From positions 186,001 to 250,000 of the forward strand of contig MU008181.1 of NCBI GenBank assembly GCA_010909165.1: a DNA stretch of 64,000 nucleotides, in the 5' to 3' direction. This document shows positions 23,901-35,456 of the stretch, piece after piece. The position numbers and the translations under genes are program-made. Positions within the stretch are counted from its first letter, which is position 1. Every line of letters begins with the position of its first letter. Under the pieces are notes generated by a model. That model had not been told where the DNA came from. It was given only the letters and a program-made list of their open reading frames with translations, and searched no databases. Source of the stretch: Anthoceros angustus (Eukaryota > Streptophyta > Anthocerotopsida > Anthocerotales > Anthocerotaceae).

Positions 23901-26900
23901 TTAGAAAAGCTCTTAACGTAATCAAGAAATATGGGTGTTACTTTACTTGCAAGAAGACACCATCTGACCAGCGGAACTCGCCACCAGTTCCCCCCTCCAC
24001 AGGTAGTTCTGATCCAAGAAGATCCATCATATCCGTCTACAAAAAGCAGGAAACATGCTTGAAGAAGGGCTCTGTACTTTAACTCGTCCATAGATCAGAC
24101 CCATTGCTTATTCTGTACCTGTTCTGAGAGGTTAATCCGCACAAGGGGATGACCAGAATAGGATGCTAATGCAGTGACCAGACTGGTCTTCCCAACACCA
24201 GGGCTTCCTTCCAGGAGCACTGTAAGGAAACAACGACCTGCTCAGAAACAAATACCTGGCAACTGCAGTTTTAACACAGAAACTCCATATTCACCTGGCC
24301 TCTGAAGTTGCATTGCCCGGAGAATCCTGAAGGCATTTTGATTTGTTGTTGGTGCGTCCAACTTGAACGTCTTGTCATCATCACCACGAGCACCTGCACA
24401 AGGTGACCAGAGTAAGAGGTTACGTATGGTAGGTAGCCATTGTTGTGTCCCAGCATTCTTGACACGAAACAAGTTATGTAAGCTGACAGTTTTTTCATAC
24501 CTCTAGGAATAAAGAATGGGGCAAGACCAAACATTTCATCACTGGCAGGAGGCCCTTGAGCCTCTCCAAATGGAAGACCTTTGAAGACCGAAGGATCAAC
24601 ATAAACATTGGCAGGACCTTTCTCATTCTGCAACCAGAAGAAGGAAGTATGACCAGAAAGTGTCAGGATGAAGTGACAAAACCTGAATAAGCCTTGCGAA
24701 TCCTCAAGGAAAAGTGCAGGAAACCTACTCCAGATACCAAACGCTGTAGATGCTCCAAGCAATCATCTCTCATCTTTGAAGCTGCTGAGCTTGACATTCC
24801 CAGTCCTGACAATGAGATCAGCAGGTAATGAGATGCGTAGACAACAAGAATAAATGTGTGTCCAGCTCGCTTAGTTAACGATTCTTTGGCATATGCAACA
24901 ACAACCACACAACAGTCTAGCCAATGAGAAACCCTTACCGACACCTATCCCATCCAGGAGCACCAAAAAAGCACCATGGACAAATGCTGCAGAACTCCCA
25001 ATATTTTCTACAGCGTTGTTGATGAAGGTTATCCAAGACAAAAGATCCCTGACTGACAGCAGCCTTCCACTGCCATAATGATGTTGGAACCACTGTCACA
25101 GAAAGAATGGGTTTAGGGATATGAGAAACGAATTTAATAACCAAAATAGCGAGGAGGGACCCAGGTGGGCAACAAGAATAGAGAGGTGCCTGCCAAAATT
25201 GGAGTAGTGGTTCAACCAGGGACAACAGCTTTGGGCTTGAAAGCCTGACATATCCCACAAACAACAGACAGGGAATGTTAAAGGGGTAAACACTGCGTCA
25301 TGATTTCAACCAAGTACTGAAACAAATGCTGATTGACTGCACTTACCTTTCCAGCAGAATCCTCCTGAGATCATCTAAGTCCACAATTGGGGGTACCCAT
25401 ATTTCAGTGAATCTATTGCGGAGTGCAGGAGAAAGCTCCTTTTTCCCGAAGTCCCCTCCTGGGTTCATTGTAGCCATGATTCTGAAATCTGGATGAGCAA
25501 CCAGTTCTTCCACACTTGAACCGCCTTTCTCTGCAAGAACCTGTAGCCCAGATCGGAGCATCAGTACAGGCAAATCTATCACACGTTTGTGATATAAATG
25601 TCACCAGTGGTGGTTGACGTTACCAAGAGACGCTTTGGCTCCAAAACGCTGTTCAATCTTTCTAGCACACTATCCTCAGCAAGGGAAATCTCATCAATCA
25701 GAAATAAATCCCCCTCTCGCATGGCCTCCACAAGAGGTCCATCCCTCCATACAAAGAGCTGTTGCCAGTCTTTTTGTAGGACGAGCAATGTTTCTCTCGC
25801 ATTTTCCAGGAACAATATCTCCGCTCTCAGTTGGGCCTGGCCAATGTGTGCCACCCTTTGAGATGTTGGTTCTTGTTTAAGTTCTTCAAGAATAACATTT
25901 AGGATATCAAGCACCAGAGCAGACGATTGAATGCTTGATTGGACCTAGCGCAAATAAGTATGGTCAGCAACAATGCGGTGACACGTCAAAACATCCCAAA
26001 GAACTAACCTATCACCATAATGAATAAACACAGAAACAGTGGAGACACAGAAAAACATGATTACCTCTGCATTGCATATTTCTCTGACCGTTGCCAGAGC
26101 ACGTACTTCAGCTACAACAGCTGCAAACTTAACGGCCAAGGCATCCTTGTCCCGGCTTGGTCGAAAACCCTGAAGACGCTCTTTTGTTTCAAAGGCTTGC
26201 CTCATACCAATCAGGAAAGAAGGAAAATACAACCGTGCCACTTACACCCAGAAAATCTGACGTCTCAGTGTGTTGATGACAGTTTAGTATATGTAGACGC
26301 CGTGGTCCTTTACATCTTGGTTGAGTCAGCAATGCCATCAACTGACAGACAGTGGTTTTACCACAGCCTGTTTCACCAACTAGTAAGATGGGTTCGCCAT
26401 GATGTATGCCACGTTCCACAAGACTGAACAGTCTCTTCATGCTGTTTGTCCATACGATTCTGGAAAAAAACCAACAACAATGTAGCTTAGCATGCCATTC
26501 AGGCACCACATTCTTGCATAACCCCTTCTAATGAATCAATCACTTACTTCCCTAGACGAGCTTCCGACACAGGTGCTTCTAGGTGCAGTTGAAGCTCCCG
26601 AAATGCATCTGAGCTTGTCAGCTGAAAAGCAGGACACAAACAGGTTGTATCAATACGCCCAGTCAAGTGAGCAATACCAAAACCTGTGGAGGCACGGCAG
26701 AAGATGGCCCAAACCTCGTGCAGATGTTCCACATCAATTCTCACTCGCATGTGCTTTTCTAAGGAACCCTGAACAACAGCCTTCTCACTCTCATCCCGCA
26801 GGCGCTCCGCAAGAAGCATATAGCCATTGGTGGCCAACTCTTCATAGCCACTTGCATGCCTCTCTGCCCATCTGAACAGATCGCGAGCTGTTATAAAACC

Positions 26901-29900
26901 ATGCTTTCCAGCAAATACTTGACTGCTCTGTCTATGCCTCTGTAGGTCCTTCATCACGTTGACCATTTTCTCTGCGTAACTCCTAGGAATTGCACACCTA
27001 TTCTCCAGTATCACTTGTAATTCATCATCTGGTATATCATCAACATGCAGCTCAAGGAATCTGTTGCGAAATGCTCGGGACAGTATCTTACGACCACTGT
27101 AAATACCAGGGGGATTCTGAGTGGCAAACAGCATAAACTGAGGATGTGCTTTGATAGTTGCTTGAATCTCTGGTACAAACAACTCCCTGTTGTCATCAAG
27201 CAGACGGTTCAATGCCTCCAACACATCTGAGGGCGCTAGATTCAGCTCATCCAACACAACCCAATGACCTTGTCGAACAGCTTTCACTAAGATCCCCTCC
27301 TGGAAAACTAACTGGCCTGCTGTATTTGTGACATAAGTCCCTAGGTACTCCTGCAAATCTGTATGCTCGTGATTATTGATTCGGACAAACCGATGCCCTG
27401 TTACTGCTGCAAGATACTCAACCAGACTTGTCTTCCCACTTGAGGTTGGACCTTGCAACAAGACTGGGTACTTCCTGACAAACACAGCTCTTGCCAGGTT
27501 CTTTAGGTGCTCACGAATGGTTCTAGTCAGCACATACCGGCCTTGCAATTCCTGCGAAACTTCAGATGGTTTGGTGTCCCCTCGTTCCACCCAGAACTGC
27601 TCAAATAGAACATGACCTGGAGTTGGCTGCGGTGGGACCTTGAGAAGGGACTGGCCCAATGAACTGCTATTAGCACGTCCAAAAACAGCTATCCCAATCA
27701 AATTGGCCATTAACAGAGTACTTTTCTGATCCAAAAGTGTCAAAAACGACGTGCAAAGTCCATCATACAACGCACGCTTGAAACCATAGATGGGTAGTGC
27801 TGCTCTCGTGTACTCTAACGCCCGTGAAAGAGAGCGGAGGCTATACTGTGGCTTTTGCCCAGCTCCATCCAGTAATCGGCAGTCAGCTTCTTCACGAGCC
27901 TTCAAGTAGAAGTCAACAACATCACCCACTGGTGGAGAGGGTAGAGCACCTTCCAAATATTGAAATACAAGAGCCTCCAAATCCTCCTTAGATGTCATCT
28001 CGTCAACAAAAAACTCTGTGAACCGGCTTCTGAGTGCCACAGGCAGATCTCTCTTTCCCACATCAGTAGCTGGATTCATGCACGCGAAAATCCGAAAACT
28101 TGGATGCCTTGGAATGATCTCCACATCACCCCGCTCAGGAAGAGAAAGGGTTCCAGTCTCCTGCTCCAATACACCCGTAAGCCTTTCTAGAGTCTCCGCA
28201 GCAGCGAGATTAATTTCATCAAGAAGTAGCCACTGCCCCTCTTTGAGAGCTTTCACCAGAGCCCCCTCAACAAAGTCGAAGGCAAAACCAGCTTTTGCAG
28301 CTAGAACTTGCTTTTCTGCCTTCTGCACTTTGACTGCAAATGCACCCCACTCGTTGACAAGCTTGTCACTAACAGGTCTCTTTCGTTTTGCTACATGCTG
28401 AGCACCATCCACATGTCCGGCAGGGCGCAGTCCCGGCAAAACTTTTTGAGCTGTACGACGAAAGGCTTCCAAAAGATCGTCCCACTGCTTACGCTCAGCA
28501 TTCCGCCTTACACGTTTCAAAAAGGCGGAGTTTTCCTGGTGTTGAAAGCCCATCAGTGCAAACCAAGAGTAGGCACAAGAGGACACTCAGGCATTGAAGG
28601 AGACGGACCTTTGCTGAGTATGTCCGATGAAACAAATGATTGAACATCTCAAAGAGTGGGGCGCATATCCTTTGAGCGTCCACAGGCTTGAATCCTCCTA
28701 AGAAATCTGTGCTGTCGCTTTGCTGACTCATGTTCTGTGCAAAAGATCAGGACAACATAAACAGCTGCAAAGCGAGCAAAACTCTTCTTCATGTCAGCTG
28801 ATCAAAGGAAGTGGCAACTTACTAGAACAACCATAGGCATGGAGATTTGACGGGCTAAGTGCTGCACTAGGGTTGTCTTCCCAGTGCCGGTCTCACCAAC
28901 CAACAACACAGGTTCTCCATGCTGCACGCATGCTGCTATGGACTCAAGCATCCGCATAGCATGGCCTGTGTTAGCAAAAACACGACCTGTTGTCGCCTTT
29001 CTCTGCAACCACGTTTGTAAGTAAGAAAATAGCCAGCTAACAAAAGCAGGATGTGCCCAAACAAGTGATGTTCTAGGGAGCTCAATAAAGGAAGACGAGA
29101 CCAGAAACCTGCTTTGGAAGAGTTGGTATAGTAGCCCTGCCGACAGTGAAAGCCAGCGGTAGGACCTGAACCCGACATTCCTTTGTCAGATAGAGGATAC
29201 TTTCTACTGGGCAATAATGCAAGAAGAGGCCACGGGTCACGTAACATACCTGCTGCTTGGGCTTGTTCAGACCACTGTAGAACTCAACTTGCTCAGGAGA
29301 AATGCCCCATTGGGCAGCAAGAGTGTGCAGCACAAGTTGCCTATCAGAGGCGTTCGGAATTGCAGAGGCAAAGACGTCAACAGCCTGCCCCAGCAAATAA
29401 GAGACAAGGGCCACCATGAGGCATTGGAAAGTGGCGAACAAAATGTGTACAGAACCAACGCTTTGTCAAAGCACCTATACTCCAATCACAATTGTTGCAC
29501 AAGTAGCAAATGCGCATACCTCCACATAAACACGCTCCCGAAAAGAGCTGTGCAAGTTGAGACTGGCAGGAGTTTCAGACACAAAAGAAGACAACCTATA
29601 ACACCACTTCATGAGATCCCTGTTACAATACAGATACAATCAGTCGCTAATACAGACACCCTTGTGAAGTATCAAGAACCAGTTCTCTACGCATGGAAAC
29701 AGATCTACCACCAATGGAAAGGTATACCTATGCCATTACCTGGTTGAAAATGGATGACCAAAGTGTATCAGCCTTCCAGTTAACTTATCTGCTGACTGCA
29801 ACTCCTTCATGGTATTCAGAGTCCCTAACATGACACTTGGAGAGGTTAACGGAAGCCACAGGAAAGTGCAGTTCAGGCCAATTTGACTTGGGATGCTTCC

Positions 29901-32313
29901 ACCTACAGACCTATCAGCCTGGTGACCAAGGGCCTCAGTCTTGAGAAGCGTCCTTCAAGAATCAGGGCCAGCTCTTCATCTTTTGGGGAGTCGAGAATCA
30001 CTCTTCGCCACAGAGTACTCAACATGTGGCCACCTGCACCACAAAACATTAAACATATGAGATAATTCAGGATAGTACAACCACCCTACTAGACCACAAG
30101 AAACAGCACAGCAGAACTCATGAAATATGGATGTACCTCCCCAACTTGAGCTTTGAGCCAAATCCAAACTTGTCACTGTTGAAAACAGCCTAAAATTCTC
30201 AACAGCCTGGATTACCTGCATCAGCAGCAGATACGATTCTCACATCAAGCTCTGCAAATACCCCATAGATACACCACTGCACAAGAGCTACAGTGCAGCA
30301 GCCAAATTGGCAGCAACGAGATAACCCGCTTACCTCTCCTCTTCCTGCAATGTACAGTTTCCCATCCTCTAATAATGGTGTCAGTGCAGACAATATCTCA
30401 GAAGGCGCTCTGTCAATGTTCTCAAATACAACCCACAATCCTCTAGTGACAGCCTGTCATGCCAGTTGGTCAGAAGTGGACACAAAAAAGCTGGTTTTCA
30501 AGTCTCCATAAGGCCCTCTCCACAACCGAGATAAAATCATACTTGTGTGAGGGCGCCTGGCTGCCACTGGAACTCGCCGGGAGTCTCTGTGCACATGTAG
30601 CTCCCCAGCAAGGTCTTGCTATCCATCTGATCATCCAAATGGATGAACAATATATCTAATTAACAGCATTCAGACGTGTGAATGCTTACTGGAGGCTTTC
30701 TAGGTTAAAGAACCTGGACTTCAACAGGGAAGGTTTAGTAAGAAACCTAAATTGCCAGTAATGCGAGCCACCTCCTGGATGAGTGACGACTTTCCAGCTC
30801 CCACCGGTCCCTCCAGAAGAATTGGCAGCTTTTGGCTCACTGCCAGCACAACAGCTTCCAGGCTACTCCTGGCTGTTGAAGTCATAACAAACAAGCCGTT
30901 ATGAGGCTCCATCCTGCGTGCAATGGTCGACGAGTGAGCTTTCACCAATAAATCAAACTAAGCTCGGTGACAATGCACAATGCTACAAGTTGGTTCTCCA
31001 TTGACGGTTTTACCCCAAAATAGAACATTGCCTCCTTGGGAGCTCAATGCCACAAATTTCAACTTTTGAAAAGTTGCCATCCCTATACTTTGCTGTCAGT
31101 GCCAACTTCCTGGGTTCATCTGGCAAGCTGACTTTTTGGGCATCCTGCAGAAGCTTACGCTCCATGTACATTCCAGCCTTCTCAACAGCTACATCTTGAC
31201 AATATTCTTCCCACCTGCCCAGTTTAGAAAGGAAAGACGACGAATTGAGATCTCTGTGTTTCTCTGTGGTACGCACCACAAACGGATATCCATGCTGAAG
31301 GCCACTTCAACTACACTGTAACGCTGGACGACCATTTCCCGCCACACCAATCAAAAACGAACCTCAATAAACAAGCAACAGCCGTCTCTTCATCCAGCTC
31401 CGCGATCTGAACACATAATTGCTGCCGTGCAATATCGCTCATCCTCAGCATAATAGACACCACTTGCGTGGCACACCACCGAACATCCGCCCGAATCTGA
31501 CTGTCCCCTCCATCCCACTGCAAAAGCTCCAGAAAGGAGCTCCAGTCCCACCTATCACGGAAAGTGCAGGGTTCCAAGAGCAGCAACCGGTACGACGCAC
31601 GAAGGACATCCAGCAGATGTGGTGCTTCCTGAACACCAGGCATCACAGGGTCAGGCAGTCGTCATACAAAGCAGATTTAGCCCAAATACAGAAACCACCG
31701 TCAGCAAGCATACCCTTGCCTCCGAACACCCTCCTGACACGGGACTTCCAGGAGCACCGCCACGCAGAAGACGTTCAAACGGAGGAGGAGAAAGCTGAAA
31801 GTACTGCAACACCGCACTGGCAGAATCCCCATCCGTGAAATCAGTCATTTTCCTGACGCCTGTCATCGAATTCCATCGAATTCCCACCTCTGATCACACC
31901 GCTCACCTCAGCACATGCGGAGCCAGCTCCAAAGTCCGGCTCAGAGCCATCACCGCATACTCATGGCGGCTTAAACTCCATGTCAAACCATTTTGCGAAC
32001 TAGTGGTCGCATTGTGGGCAAGCTCAGCTCGCCCTTCCCTTCGCCCGTGGTCCACGGACCGTATTAGCTCATCCACAATCCGCGGAACAATTGGCCGGAA
32101 ACAGCCCACCACAGCGACTGTGAATTTCGGGTCTACCAGCAGGTGTTCCAGAACTGAAACTAGTTGAGCCTCCTCCACCCCCTGCCCCTCCCTGCAAACA
32201 CGCACGAGAGAATCAAACGCAACACAGGTGAGGAGAGCGGGGTGCCTCGCCCCCAGTCTCTTCACAGCATCATGAACATCAAACGTCTTGAACGATTCCT
32301 CCATCGTCACCAC
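7783..32313 (-). CDS. MDN1: Midasin, giant AAA-type ATPase of pre-60S ribosome maturation (complete gene with introns)
   Basis: A multi-exon gene of 24.5 kb, close to what the roughly 5400-residue plant protein needs with introns of about 60-120 nt. The start is ATG at 32313 (MVTMEESF) or 32304; the first exon carries the family's FTVAVVGCFRPIV segment. Six AAA modules follow, with P-loops at 30784-30810, 28871-28897, 27426-27452, 26351-26377, 24182-24208 and 22826-22852. A long helical linker (about 20.5-11 kb), an acidic D/E-rich region (10.8-9.2 kb) and a C-terminal VWA domain with the MIDAS motif DDSRSM (8787-8804) come next, ending WFELMQRTSSYL with TAG at 7783-7785. Midasin uses its MIDAS domain to pull Ytm1/Bop1 and Rsa4-type factors off pre-60S particles in nucleolus and nucleoplasm. 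I could not verify every splice junction. The frame looks intact, and the last two inter-exon gaps are clear GT-AG introns. Confidence 0.95.
8958..10790 (-). other. MDN1: Midasin acidic D/E-rich region
   Basis: One long exon of over 600 codons, dominated by Asp, Glu, Ser and Gln with few hydrophobic residues, as in the unstructured tether that links the midasin linker to the MIDAS domain. It ends in a predicted helical segment (LTARLSQELAEQLRLILEP) just before the VWA exons. Known midasins use this flexible tether to let the MIDAS domain dock on the AAA ring. Confidence 0.9.
10870..20540 (-). other. MDN1: Midasin linker region
   Basis: A series of short exons with weakly conserved helical sequence, separated by short introns, between AAA6 and the acidic tail. 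Recognisable stretches include VAKLGYILGNLFNTLYKEGY (about 11150-11090), GLLRQWF-type helices and LGGFVERDEP-like segments near 20150. Assignment to the linker rests on position between two certain midasin parts; individual exon edges are not all resolved. Confidence 0.7.
22256..23190 (-). other. MDN1: Midasin AAA6 module
   Basis: P-loop GPQASGKTS at 22826-22852; the Walker B position reads WVVLENANLCNP (about 22256-22295), with Glu-Asn in place of the usual Asp-Glu. Downstream sensor sequence (FRLFLTLDPAHGEVSRAMRN, about 22060-22000) follows in the next exon. Confidence 0.85.
23440..24230 (-). other. MDN1: Midasin AAA5 module
   Basis: P-loop GSPGVGKTS at 24182-24208 immediately after a TTCCTTACAG splice acceptor. 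Walker B is WVLLDELNLA near 23816-23845, and the sensor region FRVFACQNPTQQGGGRKGLP near 23640-23580 is followed by SFLNRFTKV. Confidence 0.85.
25340..26510 (-). other. MDN1: Midasin AAA4 module
   Basis: P-loop GETGCGKTT at 26351-26377, then LHILNCHQHTETSDFLG. Walker B is LFLIDEISLAED (about 25681-25712), and FRIMATMNPGGDFGKKELSP with ALRNRFTEIW is in the next exon. Confidence 0.88.
26544..28590 (-). other. MDN1: Midasin AAA2 Walker B half and complete AAA3 module
   Basis: A single 2-kb exon. It opens with the AAA2 Walker B half (WLLLDEINLAAAETLERL near 28232-28190, then FRIFACMNPATDVGKRDLP). It continues with AAA3: P-loop GPTSSGKTS at 27426-27452, Walker B WVVLDELNLAPSDVLEALNR (about 27270-27210) and FMLFATQNPPGIYSGRKIL with AFRNRFLEL. 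Confidence 0.9.
28802..29008 (-). other. MDN1: Midasin AAA2 P-loop exon
   Basis: Encodes ESIAACVQHGEPVLLVGETG followed by TGKTT; the P-loop is at 28871-28897. It precedes the exon encoding the family's DSTDFLGGFKPVD segment (about 28720-28680). Confidence 0.88.
30199..31279 (-). other. MDN1: Midasin AAA1 module and preceding N-terminal exons
   Basis: P-loop GPVGAGKSS at 30784-30810. The Walker B position reads WVVFENIDRAPSEILSALTP (about 30437-30380), with Glu-Asn instead of Asp-Glu, followed by LLEDGKLYIAGRGE. The exon at about 31240-31060 encodes WEEYCQDVAVEKAG. Confidence 0.85.
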
Positions 32314-32399
32314 CCAAAGAGCAGCCCAGCAACGGGCTCGAGTGGGCTAACCCACACTTCACAGCCCTGTGAATGGGATCTGGCGGACTTCTAGGAGGA

Positions 32400-32582
32400 G
32401 GGTTCAGGGTTTAGGTCTCGACATAATCTTGTTCTTTTTTTCATGTACTTATACTACTCAGATTATGACGAGCACAACTTCGAGAAAATATATCTTCATC
32501 TTCTAAGCGAGTAGGTTACTATTCTAAGATTTTATAAAATTTAGAGACTGTTATAAATATTTAAATATATATATAGTCGGGC
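32400..32582. other. AT-rich upstream flank of MDN1
   Basis: Sequence 5' of the MDN1 start, rich in ATATAT and AAAT. No promoter motif is certain. Confidence 0.35.
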
Positions 32583-33444
32583 TTCTCGTGCGCATATGGG
32601 GCAGACCCTAAGTTTTTTGTGGAGGATATAGATTTCTTTCTTGTATGGATCGACAAGGCCTAAAATTTTTGCTCCGTTATCCCCTAGGTGTAGAGCGGTT
32701 TCTTGTGCACATCAACAAAACCATAATGGCACGGAACTATGGTCTCATAACTAAAATAGAGTGTGGCCAAGAAATCGCACATGAAGTAGTTTCAATCCAT
32801 TACATATTGGTCTGGATATTGATTTGTTCGCGATTGCAATTGCCCCAAAACATGTCACAGGGTATTACCACCACGGCAAACCTTACAAATCATGCAAGGT
32901 TGGAGGGTCCCACCTTCTCTATATCATGTCCATGCATTAATCTTTTACATATTAAGAACATCTACCACAAGGCACTATCGGCAACGAACTATACATCGGG
33001 CTTCTATGAGGAGGGTTCAGGGTTTAGAGTTCAACATACCCATTTCTTTTTTTGTGTATGACTCAAATGTGAAGAGCATAACTTCCAAATGGAGTATTTT
33101 TGAAAATAAAAAGATATCTTCATCTTTGAACACATAAGAGTAGGTAAATATTCTAAGATTTGCCGTTTGTTTTCAGCTCACTCCATTAATTAACATCTCT
33201 CGATAGATCTGTCTATGTATACATTGTAGGTATACGAAGAAAGGGGATTCTAACTTACATCGGTGCTAACGTCCAAGGTCCAAGGTCCAAGGAAGTAATA
33301 TGTGGAGGAGGGGATATCAATTTAAAAAAAATGGAAATTAGCTAACTTACATCGGTGCTAACATCCAAGGTCCAAGGTCCAAGGTCCAAGGAAGTAATAT
33401 GTGGAGGACGGGATAGCAATTTTAAAAAAATGGAAATTAGCTAA
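32583..33444. repeat. 0.87-kb duplicated segment, copy A
   Basis: Near-identical to 34566-35456 in direct orientation. Each copy can be read as a 136-138 codon frame starting MDRQGLKFLL. The two frames differ by a few substitutions and a 6-base indel in phase (TAATGG absent in copy B). I recognise no domain, so this may be transposon-derived or simply an open stretch. Both copies end in runs of TCCAAGG. Confidence 0.85.
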
Positions 33445-33461
33445 TTGGTCCAAGGTCCAAG
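33271..33461. repeat. TCCAAGG short tandem runs (copy A)
   Basis: TCCAAGG repeats about three times at 33271-33292, four times at 33363-33392 and twice at 33447-33461. They sit in a longer duplicated frame that starts ACTTACATCGGTGCTAAC. Confidence 0.85.
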
Positions 33462-33690
33462 AAAACGATATATCCAACTATTACGTATATATTTTGGGGA
33501 TTCCAGCGTAAATCAATACTAACTAAACTTAGCTAACTATCCAAGGTCCAAGGAAACGATATATCCAACTACTCTATAATTACAACTATCAATAGGGAGA
33601 ATCTCGTGCTTTAGACCTTACATGAGCCATGCCAGGATGCCAAAATACTGGGACGATTTAGAAATTTTTTCAAACCACCATGGGGATGCA

Positions 33691-33909
33691 ACCCCATTTC
33701 GGTATTAATCTGCCTGCAAGTTGCTTAACTCTGGAGCTCTACATATGTTGGGAGGGTTCTAGCTTAAATCAATACTAACCATATTTTCATACTAGCTAAA
33801 CCCCATTTCGGTAGTGATCTGCCTGCAAGTTGCTTAACTCTGGAGCTCTATATATGTTGGGAGGGTTCTAGCTTAAATCAATACTAACCATATTTTCATA
33901 CTAGCTAAA
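33691..33909. repeat. 109-bp unit in tandem, two copies
   Basis: The unit beginning ACCCCATTTCGG and ending ACTAGCTAA occurs at 33691-33799 and 33800-33908 with only a few changes (for example TATTAATC versus TAGTGATC). Confidence 0.85.
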
Positions 33910-33915
33910 CTTATA

Positions 33916-34317
33916 ATGATTGAATGTGACAAAACAGTTGCGACACTCATGGATATAGATGTTAAGAATCTAAAAGACCTAAAATACAGTTCCCATACTG
34001 TACCAAAACCCCTTCCCTTGAAAAGGATGCATACAAATGTTGTGATACCAATGGATATGGACGCTGAGAATCTAAAAGACCAAAAATATTGTTCCCATAT
34101 TTCTCTAGAATCCCGTCCATTAGTTCTGACAATCAGGGAAAGAAACGAAGAGGACAAGCGAGAAGCCCGTGGGATTCCAGAACAGCCTAGCGGTTCAAGG
34201 AAGGGCAAGGAGGCCATGCTTGATTCTCCACCCAAGATAAAGATAGCAAAGAGCCCGTTCACATACAGACGCACAAATTGGGATGATGGCGCTGAGCCTT
34301 CTCACAGGTATCTCTAA
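33916..34317 (+). CDS. Hypothetical 133-residue frame with an internal repeat
   Basis: An open frame of unknown nature. Its first half holds two related blocks, MDIDVKNLKDLKYSSHT and MDMDAENLKDQKYCSHI, about 36 codons apart. The second half is Lys/Arg/Glu-rich (IRERNEEDKREARG, KIKIAKSPF). I recognise no family. It lies between the two copies of the 0.87-kb repeat, so it could be a fragment of a mobile element or a non-coding relic. Confidence 0.25.
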   Translation: MIECDKTVATLMDIDVKNLKDLKYSSHTVPKPLPLKRMHTNVVIPMDMDAENLKDQKYCSHISLESRPLVLTIRERNEEDKREARGIPEQPSGSRKGKEAMLDSPPKIKIAKSPFTYRRTNWDDGAEPSHRYL

Positions 34318-34565
34318 GAATTGACACTGCTGATTTGCCCAAGCAGTTGCTTTGAAGATAAGAAAAAAACTTTGAAGTACCTATTCTCAGAACGAGTGAA
34401 CACTCTTCTATACAATTAAGTTTGTTTGTAGGGTTTTATGGCTATTTTTTCAGGTCCTGCTTAAAATGAGTTGGAAAATTTTGAACAGCTTGCACGATAG
34501 CAATTTGTTATGAGACCTATTTGTTTCTCTTGTTCATAACTCTTGATATGCTCACGCAAAACATT

Positions 34566-35456
34566 TTCTCGTGCGCATATGGGGCAGACCCTAAGTTTTT
34601 TGTGGAGGATATAGATTTCTTTCTTGTATGGATCGACAAGGCCTAAAATTTTTGCTCCGTTATCCCCTAGGTGTAGAGCGGTTTCTTGTGCACATCAACA
34701 AAACCACACGGAACTATGGTCTCATAACTAAAATAGAGTGTAGCCAAGAAATCGCACATGAAGTAGTTTCAATCGATTACATATTTGTCTGGATATTGAT
34801 TTGTTCGCGATTGCAATTGCCCCAAAACATGTCACAGGGTATTACCACCACGGCAAACCTTACAAATCATGCAAGGTTGGAGGGTCCCACCTTCTCTATA
34901 TCATGTCCATGCATTAATCTTTTACATATTAAGAACATCTACCACAAGGCGCTATCGGCAACGAACTATACATCGGGCTTCTATGAGGAGGGTTCAGGGT
35001 TTAGAGCTCAACATACCCATTTCTTTTTTTGTGTATGACTCAAATGTGAAGAGCATAACTTCCAAATGGAGTATTTTTGAAAATAAAAAGATATCTTCAT
35101 CTTTGAACACATAAGAGTAGGTAAATATTCTAAGATTTGCCGTTTGTTTTCAGCTCACTCCATTAATTAACATCTCTCGAGAGATCTGTCTATGTATACA
35201 TTGTAGGTATATGAAGAAAGGGGATTCTAACTTACATTGGTGCTAACGTCCAAGGTCCAAGGTCCAAGGTCAAAGATCCAAGGTCCAAGGAAGTAATATG
35301 TGGAGGAGGGGATAGCAATTTAAAAAAAATGGAAATTAGCTAACTTACATCGGTGCTAACATCCAAGGTCCAAGGTCCAAGGTCCAAGGTCCAAGGTCCA
35401 AGGAAGTAATATGTGGAGGAGGGGATAGGAATTTAAAAAAAATGAAAATTAGCTAA
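34566..35456. repeat. 0.87-kb duplicated segment, copy B
   Basis: Direct repeat of 32583-33444. It is slightly longer, mainly because it holds more TCCAAGG units (35248-35291 and 35371-35403). A weaker third relative of its central part is visible at about 35830-35930 (shared GGAGGGTCCCACCTT and ACATGTTAAGAACATCGACC-like words). Confidence 0.85.

Noticed and set aside
32583-35456. LTR retrotransposon with 0.87-kb terminal repeats
   Set aside because: No TG...CA ends, primer-binding site, polypurine tract or gag/pol sequence lies between the repeats.
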